Below are positions 10,981 to 18,605 of a DNA stretch of 64,000 bases, piece by piece. The DNA is from Nocardioides sp. 1609 (GTDB lineage: Bacteria; Actinomycetota; Actinomycetes; Propionibacteriales; Nocardioidaceae). Within the stretch, counting starts at the first letter, position 1. Each line of letters begins with the position of its first letter. The position numbers and the translations under genes are program-made. The notes under the pieces were generated by a model that was not told the DNA's origin, did no database searches, and saw nothing but the letters and a program-made list of their open reading frames with translations. The stretch covers positions 62,001-126,000 of the forward strand of contig NZ_SPUJ01000008.1 of assembly GCF_004522105.1 (NCBI RefSeq). Reading direction: 5' to 3'.

Positions 10981-11388
10981 ATGGCCTCACTCCCGTTCCC
11001 CGACGACGTCCGCGCCCTGCTCCTCCGGGCCAACCCGGCCGTGGTGGCGACGCTGCGTTCCGACGGCGCCCCCGTGTCCGTGGCGACCTGGTACCTGCTC
11101 GAGGACGACGACCGCGTCCTGCTCAACATGGACGACACCCGCGTCCGCCTGCGGCACCTGCGCCGCGACCCCCGCGTCTCGCTGACGATCACCGACGCCG
11201 ACAACTGGTACACGCACGTGTCCCTGGTCGGTCGGGTCGAGGGGATCGTCGCCGACGAGGGCCTCGTCGACATCGACCGGCTCAGCACCCGCTACGGCGG
11301 CAGCCCCTACCCGGACCGCGACAGCCCGCGCACCAGCGCCCGCCTCGTGGTCGAGCGCTGGCACGGCTGGGGCGCGGCCAAGCAGTAG
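10981..11388 (+). CDS. PPOX-class F420-dependent oxidoreductase
   Basis: This is a small split beta-barrel protein of 135 residues. The family pattern is visible as NPAVVATLRSDGAPVSVATWY near the N terminus, then VLLNMDDTRVRLRHLRRDPRVSLTI, which usually contacts F420 or FMN phosphate. Actinobacterial members are mainly F420-dependent reductases of unknown physiological substrate. It starts 9 nt after the TetR stop, so the two are probably co-transcribed. Its stop is followed almost at once by the first inverted-repeat array, which separates it from the convergent quinone oxidoreductase gene. Confidence 0.85.
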   Translation: MASLPFPDDVRALLLRANPAVVATLRSDGAPVSVATWYLLEDDDRVLLNMDDTRVRLRHLRRDPRVSLTITDADNWYTHVSLVGRVEGIVADEGLVDIDRLSTRYGGSPYPDRDSPRTSARLVVERWHGWGAAKQ

Positions 11389-11399
11389 GTCCCCCCGCC

Positions 11400-12027
11400 G
11401 GTCGAGCCGAGTGGAGCCCCCCGCACCAGAGGTCTCGACTCGCGGTGACTCCGTCCCCACGGCTCGACCACCGGACACCCCGCACCGTTGGTCGAGCCGG
11501 CGAGCGCCAGCGAGCCGAGTCGAGACCCCACACCAGAGGTCTCGACTCGCGGTGACTCCGTCCCCACGGCTCGACCACCGGACGCCCCGCACCGTTGGTC
11601 GAGCCGGCGAGCGCCAGCGAGCCGAGTCGAGACACCCGCACCAGAGGTCTCGACTCGCGGTGACTCCGTCCCCGCGGCTCGACCACCGGATGCCGCCGGT
11701 CGAGCCGGGAGCGCCAGCGAGCCGAGTCAAGACCCCCGCGCCCAGGTCTCAAGGGTCTCGACTCGCGGTGACTCCGTCCCCCGGGGTCGCCCCCGCTGGT
11801 CGAGCCGGCGAGCGCCAGCGAGCCGAGTCGAGACCCCCGCACCAAAGGTCTCGACTCGCGGTGACTTCGTCCCCACGGCTCGACCACCGGATGCCGCTGG
11901 TCGAGCCGAGTCGAGACCCCCGCACCCGGGTCTCAGGGGTCTCGACTCGCGGTGACTCCGTCCCCGCGGCTCGACCACCGCATGCCGTTGGTCGAGCCGG
12001 CGAGCGACAGCGAGCCGAGTCGAGACC
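11400..12027. repeat. BIME-like array 1 of alternating inverted repeats
   Basis: Two ~40-bp units alternate. Unit A begins GGTCGAGCCG and ends CGAGTCGAGACC. Unit B begins GGTCTCGACTCG and ends CGGCTCGACCACCGG. Each end of A is the reverse complement of an end of B, so each A-B pair can fold into a long stem. I count seven A (two shortened) and six B units. B units start at 11431, 11538, 11646, 11754, 11847 and 11938, giving periods of 107-108 bp and then 91-93 bp. The array fills the gap between convergent genes. It is unlike CRISPR because neighbouring units are inverted relative to each other and the spacers are short and not unique. Confidence 0.92.
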
Positions 12028-12046
12028 TCTGGACCCGGAGCCGAGG

Positions 12047-13051
12047 TCAGCCGACGTCGATCAGCACCTTGCCGACCGCGCCACCCTCGACCGCGTCGTG
12101 GGCGGCGGCGGTGTCCTCCAACGGGAAGTGGTGCAGCGGGACGCCGGCGTCGTCGCCGACCCGGAGGGCTCCCGCGACGACCGCCGCGGTGATGTCGTCG
12201 GCGGCGGCGCGGAGCAGCTCGGGCCGCACGGTGTAGAGGAGGATGCCCTGGATCCGGAGGTTCTTGGCGAAGCCGGGCCGCAGGGGCAGGGTGGCCTCGT
12301 CACCGCCGTTGTTGGCGTAGAAGGCGACGGTGCCGTGCTGGGCGGCGACCTCGACGTCGAGGGCGAAGTTGTCGGCGGGCGCCACCTCGACGACGGTGTC
12401 GACGCCGTCGGGAGCGATCTCGAGGACCCGGGCAGCGACGTCCTCGGTGCGGTAGTTGACGACGTGGTGCGCCCCCGCCGCGGCCGCGAGGGCGGCCTTC
12501 TCGGGACCGCTGACCGTCGTCACGACGGTCGCGCCGGCCCACACGGCCAGCTGGATCGCCGCGTTGCCGACCGCGCCGGCACCGCCCGCGACCAGCACCG
12601 TGTGACCGGCCAGCGCCCCCGGGGCCAGGCGGTCGACACCCGACACGGTCAGCGCCCGGTGCGCGGTCACGGCCGGCACACCGAGGCTCGCGCCGAGGTC
12701 GAACGACGCGCCGTCCGGCAGCGGGACGACGTGCTCGGCGGGCTGCACCGTGAGCTCGGCGGCGGTGCCGATCGGTCGGCCGTGCTGGGCCAGGAAGAGC
12801 CACACCCGGTCGCCGACCTGGAGACCCTCGACCCCCTCGCCCACCGCCTCGACGGTGCCCGCGCCGTCCTGGCCGGGGGCGACCTCGCCCGGGATGCTCT
12901 TCATCACCGCCCGGAACTTCCAGTCGGTGGGGTTCACGCCCGCCCGGACGACCCGCACCAGCACCTCACCGGGGCCGGGGGCCGGGTCGTCGCGCTCGAC
13001 GACGCTCAGGACGGAGGACGGACCGGTCTCGCTGTAGACGACTGCTCTCAT
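12047..13051 (-). CDS. Zinc-independent quinone oxidoreductase-like alcohol dehydrogenase (MDR family)
   Basis: This is a 334-residue medium-chain dehydrogenase/reductase. It has an N-terminal GroES-like domain (GEVLVRVVRAGVNPTDWK), then a Rossmann fold with the glycine-rich motif VLVAGGAGAVGNAAIQLA. The cysteine/histidine ligands of zinc ADHs are not evident, which fits the quinone oxidoreductase (zeta-crystallin) branch using NADPH. The ATG at 13051 was chosen because MRAVVYSETG is the standard family start. Upstream in-frame codons add only low-complexity sequence. Its 3' end faces repeat array 1. The physiological substrate is unknown. Confidence 0.9.
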   Translation of the reverse strand: MRAVVYSETGPSSVLSVVERDDPAPGPGEVLVRVVRAGVNPTDWKFRAVMKSIPGEVAPGQDGAGTVEAVGEGVEGLQVGDRVWLFLAQHGRPIGTAAELTVQPAEHVVPLPDGASFDLGASLGVPAVTAHRALTVSGVDRLAPGALAGHTVLVAGGAGAVGNAAIQLAVWAGATVVTTVSGPEKAALAAAAGAHHVVNYRTEDVAARVLEIAPDGVDTVVEVAPADNFALDVEVAAQHGTVAFYANNGGDEATLPLRPGFAKNLRIQGILLYTVRPELLRAAADDITAAVVAGALRVGDDAGVPLHHFPLEDTAAAHDAVEGGAVGKVLIDVG

Positions 13052-13094
13052 GCCGGGACAGCGTCGCGGGCGCCCGTCCTGTTCCCGACCCGTC

Positions 13095-14606
13095 TCAGAG
13101 TGCCTCGGCCATCCCGGCGCACGCGCTGAGCCAGGACCTGCGGGTCGCCTGCGACAGCTGGGAGTACGGGACGACGGAGCCGGCGACCAGCGCCGGGTCG
13201 TAGGGCACCCGGTACACCGCACGGGTGCGCTGCTCGTAGACCGACGTCAGGTCGGCCGCGAGCTTGTTGTCGACCTGCGCCGACGGGTCCGAGAGGACCG
13301 TGACGCACTTGTACTTGAGGTTCTGGATGCCGGCGTCCTGCAGGGCGTCGAGCATCCACAGCCCGCTGTAGCCGGTGTCCTCGCGCACCGTGCTGGTCAC
13401 GACCAGCAAGTCGGCCGCGTCGGCCGCGGCCAGCCAGTTCTCGGCGCGCATGTTGTTGCCGGTGTCGACCAGGATGACCCGGTAGAACCGCTCCAGCAGC
13501 TGGTGGACCTCCTTGAAGTCCTCGGCACGGATCATGCCGGTGACGTCGGGCCGCTCGTCGGAGGCCAGGACGTCGAAGTGGGCGTCGCCCTGGGAGCGGA
13601 CGAACGCGCCGAGGTCGCCGATCCGCGACTGGTAGACGTCCTTGAACCGTCCGAGGTCCTCGAGCAGCTCGCGGGTGGTGTTGCGGTGCGTGCTGCGGGT
13701 GCCCCGGATGCCGAGCGTGCCGCGGGTCTCGTTGTTGTCCCACGCGACCACGCCGCCGCCGCGCACCGTCCCGAACGTGTAGCCCGCCGCGAGCACCCCG
13801 GTCGTCTTCGCGGCGCCGCCCTTGGGGTTGATGAACGCGATCGTGCGCGGCCCGTCGAAGTCACGCTGGATCAGGGACTTGTCGTGCTCGTAGGCGCGCT
13901 CCTTGGGTCCCATGGCCGGCTTGACCAGCCCGGCCGTCCAGCGCCGCACGGTGCCGCGCCAGCCCCAGGTCGCCGGCCCGAGCACCTGGTCGTTGTCGCG
14001 GCGGTCGAGGAAGTCGGTCGCCGTCATGAACCGGCGCACGTCGGCGTCGTCGCCCGGCGGGACCGGCACGACCCCCGGCACCACGGCGGGCACGGCGGCA
14101 GGCGCGGCGGCAGGCGCGGGCACCGGCATCGGCATCGGCACCGGCGACACCGGCGGGGCGGCGACCGGCGGAGTCGGGGGCGGGCTCTGCGGCGGGCCCG
14201 ACGGCGGACCGGACGGTGGTCCCGACGGCGGAGGGGTGGACGGGCGCGAGGCCGGCGGCACCGAGCCGGCGGGCGGCTCGGTGGGCGGCCGGCCGAACGG
14301 CGCCGGGTCCCACGGCGGCGGGCCGGCGGGTGCCTCGGCGAGCGGCGCCGGCGCAGGTGCCGGCGCCGGTGGCTCCGGCTCCACCGCGGGCGCCGGGGCA
14401 CCGCCGATCGGGTCGTTCAGCGGGTCGCTGAGGGGGTCGATCAGGTGGTCGGTCAGCGGGTTGGACGCCGCCCGCGGCGCCTCGGCAGCACGCTGGCGGG
14501 CGTACTCCTCGAGCTCCTCCGGCGTGTACAGCCGGTCGCTGGTGTCGGACGCCACGGGATCGGCCTGGCCCGGCGGGTCGACCGGGGGCGGGGGGACCTG
14601 CGTCAT
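13095..14606 (-). CDS. ParA/MinD-like ATPase with long Pro/Ala-rich N-terminal region
   Basis: This 503-residue protein has three parts. There is a short acidic start with DRLYTPEELEEYARQRAAE. Residues ~66-185 are a Pro/Ala/Gly-rich, probably disordered segment that includes SGPP repeats. A C-terminal SIMIBI-class ATPase domain has the deviant Walker A KGGAAKTT (262-269) and a Walker B-like VILVDTGNN. The layout resembles EspI/Rv3876-type ATPases associated with type VII secretion and other actinobacterial MinD-like orphans. No ESX genes, ParB or parS site are seen nearby. It ends 43 nt past the quinone oxidoreductase start. The function is not assignable from sequence. Confidence 0.85.
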   Translation of the reverse strand: MTQVPPPPVDPPGQADPVASDTSDRLYTPEELEEYARQRAAEAPRAASNPLTDHLIDPLSDPLNDPIGGAPAPAVEPEPPAPAPAPAPLAEAPAGPPPWDPAPFGRPPTEPPAGSVPPASRPSTPPPSGPPSGPPSGPPQSPPPTPPVAAPPVSPVPMPMPVPAPAAAPAAVPAVVPGVVPVPPGDDADVRRFMTATDFLDRRDNDQVLGPATWGWRGTVRRWTAGLVKPAMGPKERAYEHDKSLIQRDFDGPRTIAFINPKGGAAKTTGVLAAGYTFGTVRGGGVVAWDNNETRGTLGIRGTRSTHRNTTRELLEDLGRFKDVYQSRIGDLGAFVRSQGDAHFDVLASDERPDVTGMIRAEDFKEVHQLLERFYRVILVDTGNNMRAENWLAAADAADLLVVTSTVREDTGYSGLWMLDALQDAGIQNLKYKCVTVLSDPSAQVDNKLAADLTSVYEQRTRAVYRVPYDPALVAGSVVPYSQLSQATRRSWLSACAGMAEAL

Positions 14607-14679
14607 GCTGCACCTCCGAGAGCGTTGATCACGACAGCATCGACCCTAGGGCAGGGCGACGGTAGCCCGGCACGTGCCC

Positions 14680-14705
14680 GGACCGCGTCGACGGAAACGC
14701 GGTCC
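14680..14705 (-). terminator. Hairpin after the DUF1206 gene
   Basis: GGACCGCGT (14680-14688) and ACGCGGTCC (14697-14705) form a perfect 9-bp stem with an 8-nt loop. It begins 31 nt beyond the DUF1206 stop on the minus strand. There is no U-tract, as is common for actinobacterial terminators, so termination is inferred. Confidence 0.5.
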
Positions 14706-14736
14706 AGACAGGTCGGGGCCCTGGGCGGGCCTGCCG

Positions 14737-15573
14737 TCAGCGGTCGAGGTGGCGGGCCCAGGCGAAGCAGAAGACGCCGTACGCCGCGAACCCGAGGCCC
14801 ATCAGGGTCAGCAGGACCGGGCCGAACGGCTGGTCGAGCACCTTGGTGAGCGCCTGGTCGAGCCCGCCGGACTTGTCGGGCTCGTGGGTGGCGGCGGCGT
14901 ACACGAACAGCCCGCCGACGATGCCGAGGGCGATGCCCTTGGCGACGTGCCCGACGCGGCCGAGCCAGCGGTAGATCGTCCCGGTGCGGCCGCTGCGTCC
15001 CTCGGCGTCGAGCCGGTCGAGGTACTTCTCCTTCCACGCCATCACCAGCAGCGCGACCCCCACGGCGACGATGCCGAGGCCGATCGCGCCGACGATGAGC
15101 TGACCACCGGGCAGGTCCATGATCTTGGCGGTGGTGGAGTCGGTACCGCCTCCCCCGCCACCGGACCCGGTGGCCACCTGGACGGCGCTGAACGCGATGA
15201 CGGCGTACACGACGGCCTTCCCGGCCGAGATCGCCCGCTTGGCGAGCCGCTTCTTGTCGTCGTCCTCGTCGCGGTGCCCGGCGACGGCCTTGACGACCTG
15301 CCACACGACGAGCAGGGCCATGCCGAGCGCGACCAACCAGACGAGCACGGCGCCGAACGGCTGCTCGGCGAGCTGCTTGAGGGCCCCCGAGCTGGACGCC
15401 GAGCCCTCCCGGTCGCCGAGGGCGAGCTGGACGGCCAGCCACCCGACGACGACGTGCACGACGCCGAGCGCGACGAGACCACCCGCGGCCAGCCAGTCGA
15501 GCGCGTCGCTGTCCTGGGCCTTGCCTGCGGCGTTCTGGGCCTGGTTCTTGGCCTGTCGGCCGGTCTGACTCAT
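14737..15573 (-). CDS. DUF1206-family membrane protein
   Basis: This is a 278-residue integral membrane protein. About six hydrophobic segments occur in three repeated two-helix units, each ending in a segment like LAEQPFGAVLVWLVALGM or LDQPFGPVLLTLMGLG, the repeat pattern of DUF1206. The N terminus is polar (SQTGRQAKNQAQNAAG). A Gly-rich linker (GSGGGGGG) joins units one and two. The family has no established biochemical function. It overlaps the upstream FAD oxidoreductase by 4 bp (ATGA), so the two are translationally coupled. Confidence 0.85.
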   Translation of the reverse strand: MSQTGRQAKNQAQNAAGKAQDSDALDWLAAGGLVALGVVHVVVGWLAVQLALGDREGSASSSGALKQLAEQPFGAVLVWLVALGMALLVVWQVVKAVAGHRDEDDDKKRLAKRAISAGKAVVYAVIAFSAVQVATGSGGGGGGTDSTTAKIMDLPGGQLIVGAIGLGIVAVGVALLVMAWKEKYLDRLDAEGRSGRTGTIYRWLGRVGHVAKGIALGIVGGLFVYAAATHEPDKSGGLDQALTKVLDQPFGPVLLTLMGLGFAAYGVFCFAWARHLDR

Positions 15574-16970
15574 GAGAGATCCCCCAGTGCGGTCTCGATC
15601 GCTCGGTGGAACGTCGGGTAGGCAAAGATCATCGTGCGCAGGGTCTCGACCGGTACACCCGCATGGACGGCCAGGGCGAGCAGCCCGAGGATCTCCCCCG
15701 CGGCCGGCCCGACGACGCTGGCGCCCACGAGGACGCCACGGTCGGCGTCCTCGACGACCTTCACCAGCCCGCGGGCACCGGGCCCGTGGGTGAAGCCGCG
15801 CGAGGACTGCTCCAGCGGCGTGGACCCGACCCGGACGGCGAGTCCGGCGTCGCGGGCCTGCTGCTCGGTCAGGCCGACGCCGGCGACCTCGGGATCGGTG
15901 AAGGTGACGTGCGGGAGGGCGTGGTACGACGCCGGGGCGCCGTCCTGGCCGAGCAGGGCGCGCAGCGCGACCCCCGACTGGTACATCGAGACGTGGGTGA
16001 ACGCACCCCGCCCGGTGACGTCGCCGATCGCCCAGAGCCCGGCGACGACCCCGTCGGGGCCGAGGACGCGGAGCCGGTCGTCGACGTCGAGGACGCGGGC
16101 GGTCGGGTCGAGCCCGACGGTCTCGAGCCCCAGGTCGTCGAGGTTGGGGGTGCGGCCGGCGGCGACGAGGAGCTTGTCGGCGACGACGTCCTCGCCGTTC
16201 ACCGTGACGGTGAAGGCGCCGTCGGCGTACGCGACGGCCGAGGTCTCGGCCGAGGTCAGCACCCGCAGGCCCTCGCCGGCGAGCACGTCGGCCAGCAGCT
16301 CCGAGGCCTCGGGCTCACCGGCCGGCGCCAGCCGCGGCCCGCGCTGCACGATCGTCACCCGGACGCCGAACCGCGCGAAGACCTGCGCGAGCTCGCAACC
16401 GATCGGACCGCCGCCGAGGACGACGAGCGACCCGGGCAGCCCGGTGACGCGGACGGCGTCGCGGTTGGTCCAGTACGGCGTGCCCTCGAGCCCCGGGACC
16501 GGCGGCGCGGCCGGGCGGGTGCCGGTGTTGACGACGACGTCGGTGGCCTCGACCACGGTCGTGGAGCCGTCCGGCAGCTCGACCTCGACCCGCCCCGGGC
16601 CGGCCAGCCGGGCCACGCCGTGCAGCACGGTGGCGCCGGCGTCCTGGAGCCGTTCGACGGCGACGGTGTCGTCCCACCCGGCGGTGGCCTGCTCGCTCAC
16701 CCGGGTGGCGACCGGCGTCCAGCTCGGGGTGACGGTGACGTCGCCGGCCAGGGTCGCGGCGCGGCCGGCCTCGGCCAGCGCGTCCGAGGCGCGCACCATC
16801 ATCTTGGTGGGGATGCACCCGTAGTAGGGGCACTCCCCGCCGACCAGGTGCTTGTCGACGGCCACGACGGTGCGGCCGGCGCGGGCGGCGCCGCCGGCGA
16901 GGGCCTCACCCCCGGGCCCGAGTCCGATGACGACGAGGTCGGCTGTGCGGTCGGGTTCAGGGGGCGTCAT
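15570..16970 (-). CDS. FAD-dependent pyridine nucleotide-disulfide oxidoreductase (lipoamide-dehydrogenase-like)
   Basis: This is a class I flavoprotein disulfide reductase of 466 residues. The FAD site is VIGLGPGGEAL, the redox-active pair is C47/C52 in GGECPYYGCIPTK, and the NAD(P)H site is VVLGGGPIGCELA. The second FAD motif is GLWAIGDVTG. In the dimer interface the usual HPT motif reads YPTFHRAIE, so the catalytic His is replaced by Tyr. This places it in the mercuric-reductase/Lpd-like group whose substrate is not established, rather than in true E3 lipoamide dehydrogenase. No lipoyl enzymes are nearby. It overlaps the DUF1206 gene. Confidence 0.88.
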   Translation of the reverse strand: MTPPEPDRTADLVVIGLGPGGEALAGGAARAGRTVVAVDKHLVGGECPYYGCIPTKMMVRASDALAEAGRAATLAGDVTVTPSWTPVATRVSEQATAGWDDTVAVERLQDAGATVLHGVARLAGPGRVEVELPDGSTTVVEATDVVVNTGTRPAAPPVPGLEGTPYWTNRDAVRVTGLPGSLVVLGGGPIGCELAQVFARFGVRVTIVQRGPRLAPAGEPEASELLADVLAGEGLRVLTSAETSAVAYADGAFTVTVNGEDVVADKLLVAAGRTPNLDDLGLETVGLDPTARVLDVDDRLRVLGPDGVVAGLWAIGDVTGRGAFTHVSMYQSGVALRALLGQDGAPASYHALPHVTFTDPEVAGVGLTEQQARDAGLAVRVGSTPLEQSSRGFTHGPGARGLVKVVEDADRGVLVGASVVGPAAGEILGLLALAVHAGVPVETLRTMIFAYPTFHRAIETALGDLS

Positions 16971-17064
16971 GGCACCAGTGTGTCGGTTCGCCGGCGGTCG
17001 CGCTCCCCCACCCGGTCCGGACGGGAGGGATCACGACGACGCTGGGCCGGGGCCGGGCCGCGCC

Positions 17065-17475
17065 TTAGGAGTCGGCGACGACGCCGGAGCGCTGGATCGC
17101 GCCGAGGACGCCGTTGACGAACGTCGGCGACTCGTCGGTGGAGAGCTCCTGCACCAGGGCGATCGCCTCGGTGATGGCGACCGTGCCGGGCACGTCGTCG
17201 GCGTACAGCATCTCCCAGAGCCCGATCCGCAGCACGTTGCGGTCGACGGCCGGCATCCGGTCGAGGGTCCAGTCGCGGGAGTAGGAGGAGAGCAGCTCGT
17301 CGATCCGGTCGGTCTCCGCCGCGACACCGCGCACCAGGACGCCGGTGTAGGGGTTGGTCGGCCCCTCGCCGGCTTCGGTCGCGCGCTCCAGCGCCTCGAC
17401 GGCCGACTCGCGGCGCATCTCGGCGGCGTAGAGGATGTCGAGGGCCCGGCGCCGGGCCTTGGAACGGGCCGTCAT
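17065..17475 (-). CDS. nusB: Transcription antitermination factor NusB
   Basis: NusB binds boxA RNA with NusE (ribosomal protein S10) and supports antitermination on rRNA operons. The 136-residue, all-helical protein carries the family signature from TARSKARRRALDILYAAEMR through AVDRNVLRIGLWEMLY to EAIALVQELSTDESPTFVNGVL, with the usual length. It begins 10 nt after the efp stop, the same efp-nusB order known from many actinobacteria, so an efp-nusB transcript is expected. Confidence 0.96.
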   Translation of the reverse strand: MTARSKARRRALDILYAAEMRRESAVEALERATEAGEGPTNPYTGVLVRGVAAETDRIDELLSSYSRDWTLDRMPAVDRNVLRIGLWEMLYADDVPGTVAITEAIALVQELSTDESPTFVNGVLGAIQRSGVVADS

Positions 17476-17485
17476 GACAGGAGGC

Positions 17486-18049
17486 TCACGACTTGACGCG
17501 GCCCATGTAGGACGAGTCGCGGGTGTCGACCTTGACCTTCTCGCCCTGGTTGATGAACAGCGGGACCTGGATCTCGTGACCGGTCTCCAGGGTGGCCGGC
17601 TTGGTGCGGCCGGTGGCCGAGTCGCCGGCGAGGCCGGGCTCGGTGAAGGTGACGACGAGCTCGACCGAGGCCGGCAGCTCGATGAACAGCACGCGGCCCT
17701 CGTTGGTGGCCACGACGGCCTCCTGGTTCTCCAGGAGGAAGTTGGCGGAGCCCCCGACGATGGCCGGGTCGATCTCGAGCTGCTCGTAGGACGAGATGTC
17801 CATGAAGACGTAGGAGGAGCCGTCGTTGTAGAGGTACTGCATCGTGCGGCGGTCGACGGTCGCGGTCTCGACCTTCGTGCCGGCGTTGAACGTCTTGTCG
17901 ACGGTCTTGTTGGACTCGACGTTCTTCAGCTTGGTGCGCACGAACGCGGGGCCCTTGCCCGGCTTGACGTGCTGGAACTCGACGACGGCCCAGAGCTGCC
18001 CGTCGATGTTGAGAACCATGCCGTTCTTCAGGTCGTTCGTGGTGGCCAT
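17486..18049 (-). CDS. efp: Translation elongation factor P
   Basis: EF-P binds between the P and E sites and relieves ribosome stalling at polyproline. This is worth noting beside the Pro-rich ParA-like protein and SecD encoded in the window. The 187-residue protein has the three-domain EF-P layout. The loop tip is KPGKGPAF with Lys32 at the position of the functional lysine. The second residue after it is Pro, a feature of the actinobacterial type, where the lysine is thought to work without EpmA modification. The C-terminal signature (DTRDSSYMGRV) is present. Confidence 0.97.
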   Translation of the reverse strand: MATTNDLKNGMVLNIDGQLWAVVEFQHVKPGKGPAFVRTKLKNVESNKTVDKTFNAGTKVETATVDRRTMQYLYNDGSSYVFMDISSYEQLEIDPAIVGGSANFLLENQEAVVATNEGRVLFIELPASVELVVTFTEPGLAGDSATGRTKPATLETGHEIQVPLFINQGEKVKVDTRDSSYMGRVKS

Positions 18050-18152
18050 GCGCAGACGACACCTTCACTGTTCGGGTACTGCCGGGAGTGGTCGGACAAC
18101 AGCGCAGGAGTCTACTGGTCGCCGCGCGGCTGCCCCGATTCGGCGGTCTGCG

Positions 18153-18605
18153 TCAGTGGCCGGCGGCCAGCACGGCGAGGGCCGACCGATACCCCTCGAC
18201 GCCCCTCCCCGCGATCACCTCGACGGCGTGCGGGGTCACCACCGAGGTGTGGCGGAACTCCTCCGGGCGCTGGAGCGGCTCCGAGATGTGGACCTCGACC
18301 AGCGGCGCGGTGAGCTGCGAGCAGGCGTCGAACAGGGCGTAGGAGTAGTGCGTCCACGCGGCCGCGTTGAGGACGACGGGCGTGGCCTCGTCGGCGGCGA
18401 TGTTGAGCCAGTCGAGGAGCTCGCCCTCGTGGTTGGTCTGGCGGACCTCGACGTCGAGGCCGAGGTCGGCGCCCCAGCCGACACACAGGTCGGCCAGCTC
18501 GGCGTGCGTGGTGGTGCCGTAGATCTCGGGCTGGCGCCGGCCGAGCCGTCCGAGGTTGGGCCCGTTGAGCACGAGCACCCTCGGCCGGTCGGCGGGGACG
18601 CTCAC
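18153..18605 (-). CDS. aroQ: Type II 3-dehydroquinate dehydratase
   Basis: This enzyme dehydrates 3-dehydroquinate to 3-dehydroshikimate, the third shikimate step. The 150-residue product starts VLVLNGPNLGRLGRRQPEIYG, like the M. tuberculosis enzyme, keeping the flexible-loop Arg and catalytic Tyr. NAAAWTHYS supplies the active-site Asn and His, and EVHISE the Glu/His pair. The segment after HIS differs from the common NVHxRE (here EPLQRPEEFRHTS). The GTG start overlaps the aroB stop (GTGA), and this reading gives the standard N terminus. It closes the aroC-aroK-aroB-aroQ run. Confidence 0.94.
   Translation of the reverse strand: MSVPADRPRVLVLNGPNLGRLGRRQPEIYGTTTHAELADLCVGWGADLGLDVEVRQTNHEGELLDWLNIAADEATPVVLNAAAWTHYSYALFDACSQLTAPLVEVHISEPLQRPEEFRHTSVVTPHAVEVIAGRGVEGYRSALAVLAAGH

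Noticed and set aside
11400..12027. CRISPR array
   Set aside because: Spacing is not constant, intervening sequence is short and repeated rather than unique, alternate units are inverted, and no cas genes are nearby.
11411..13129. Open frames through repeat array 1, with repeating Ser-Arg-Gly-Asp-Ser-like peptide units
   Set aside because: The repeat units lack stops in several frames on both strands, so the apparent repetitive proteins are a by-product. No start context or conserved domain is present.
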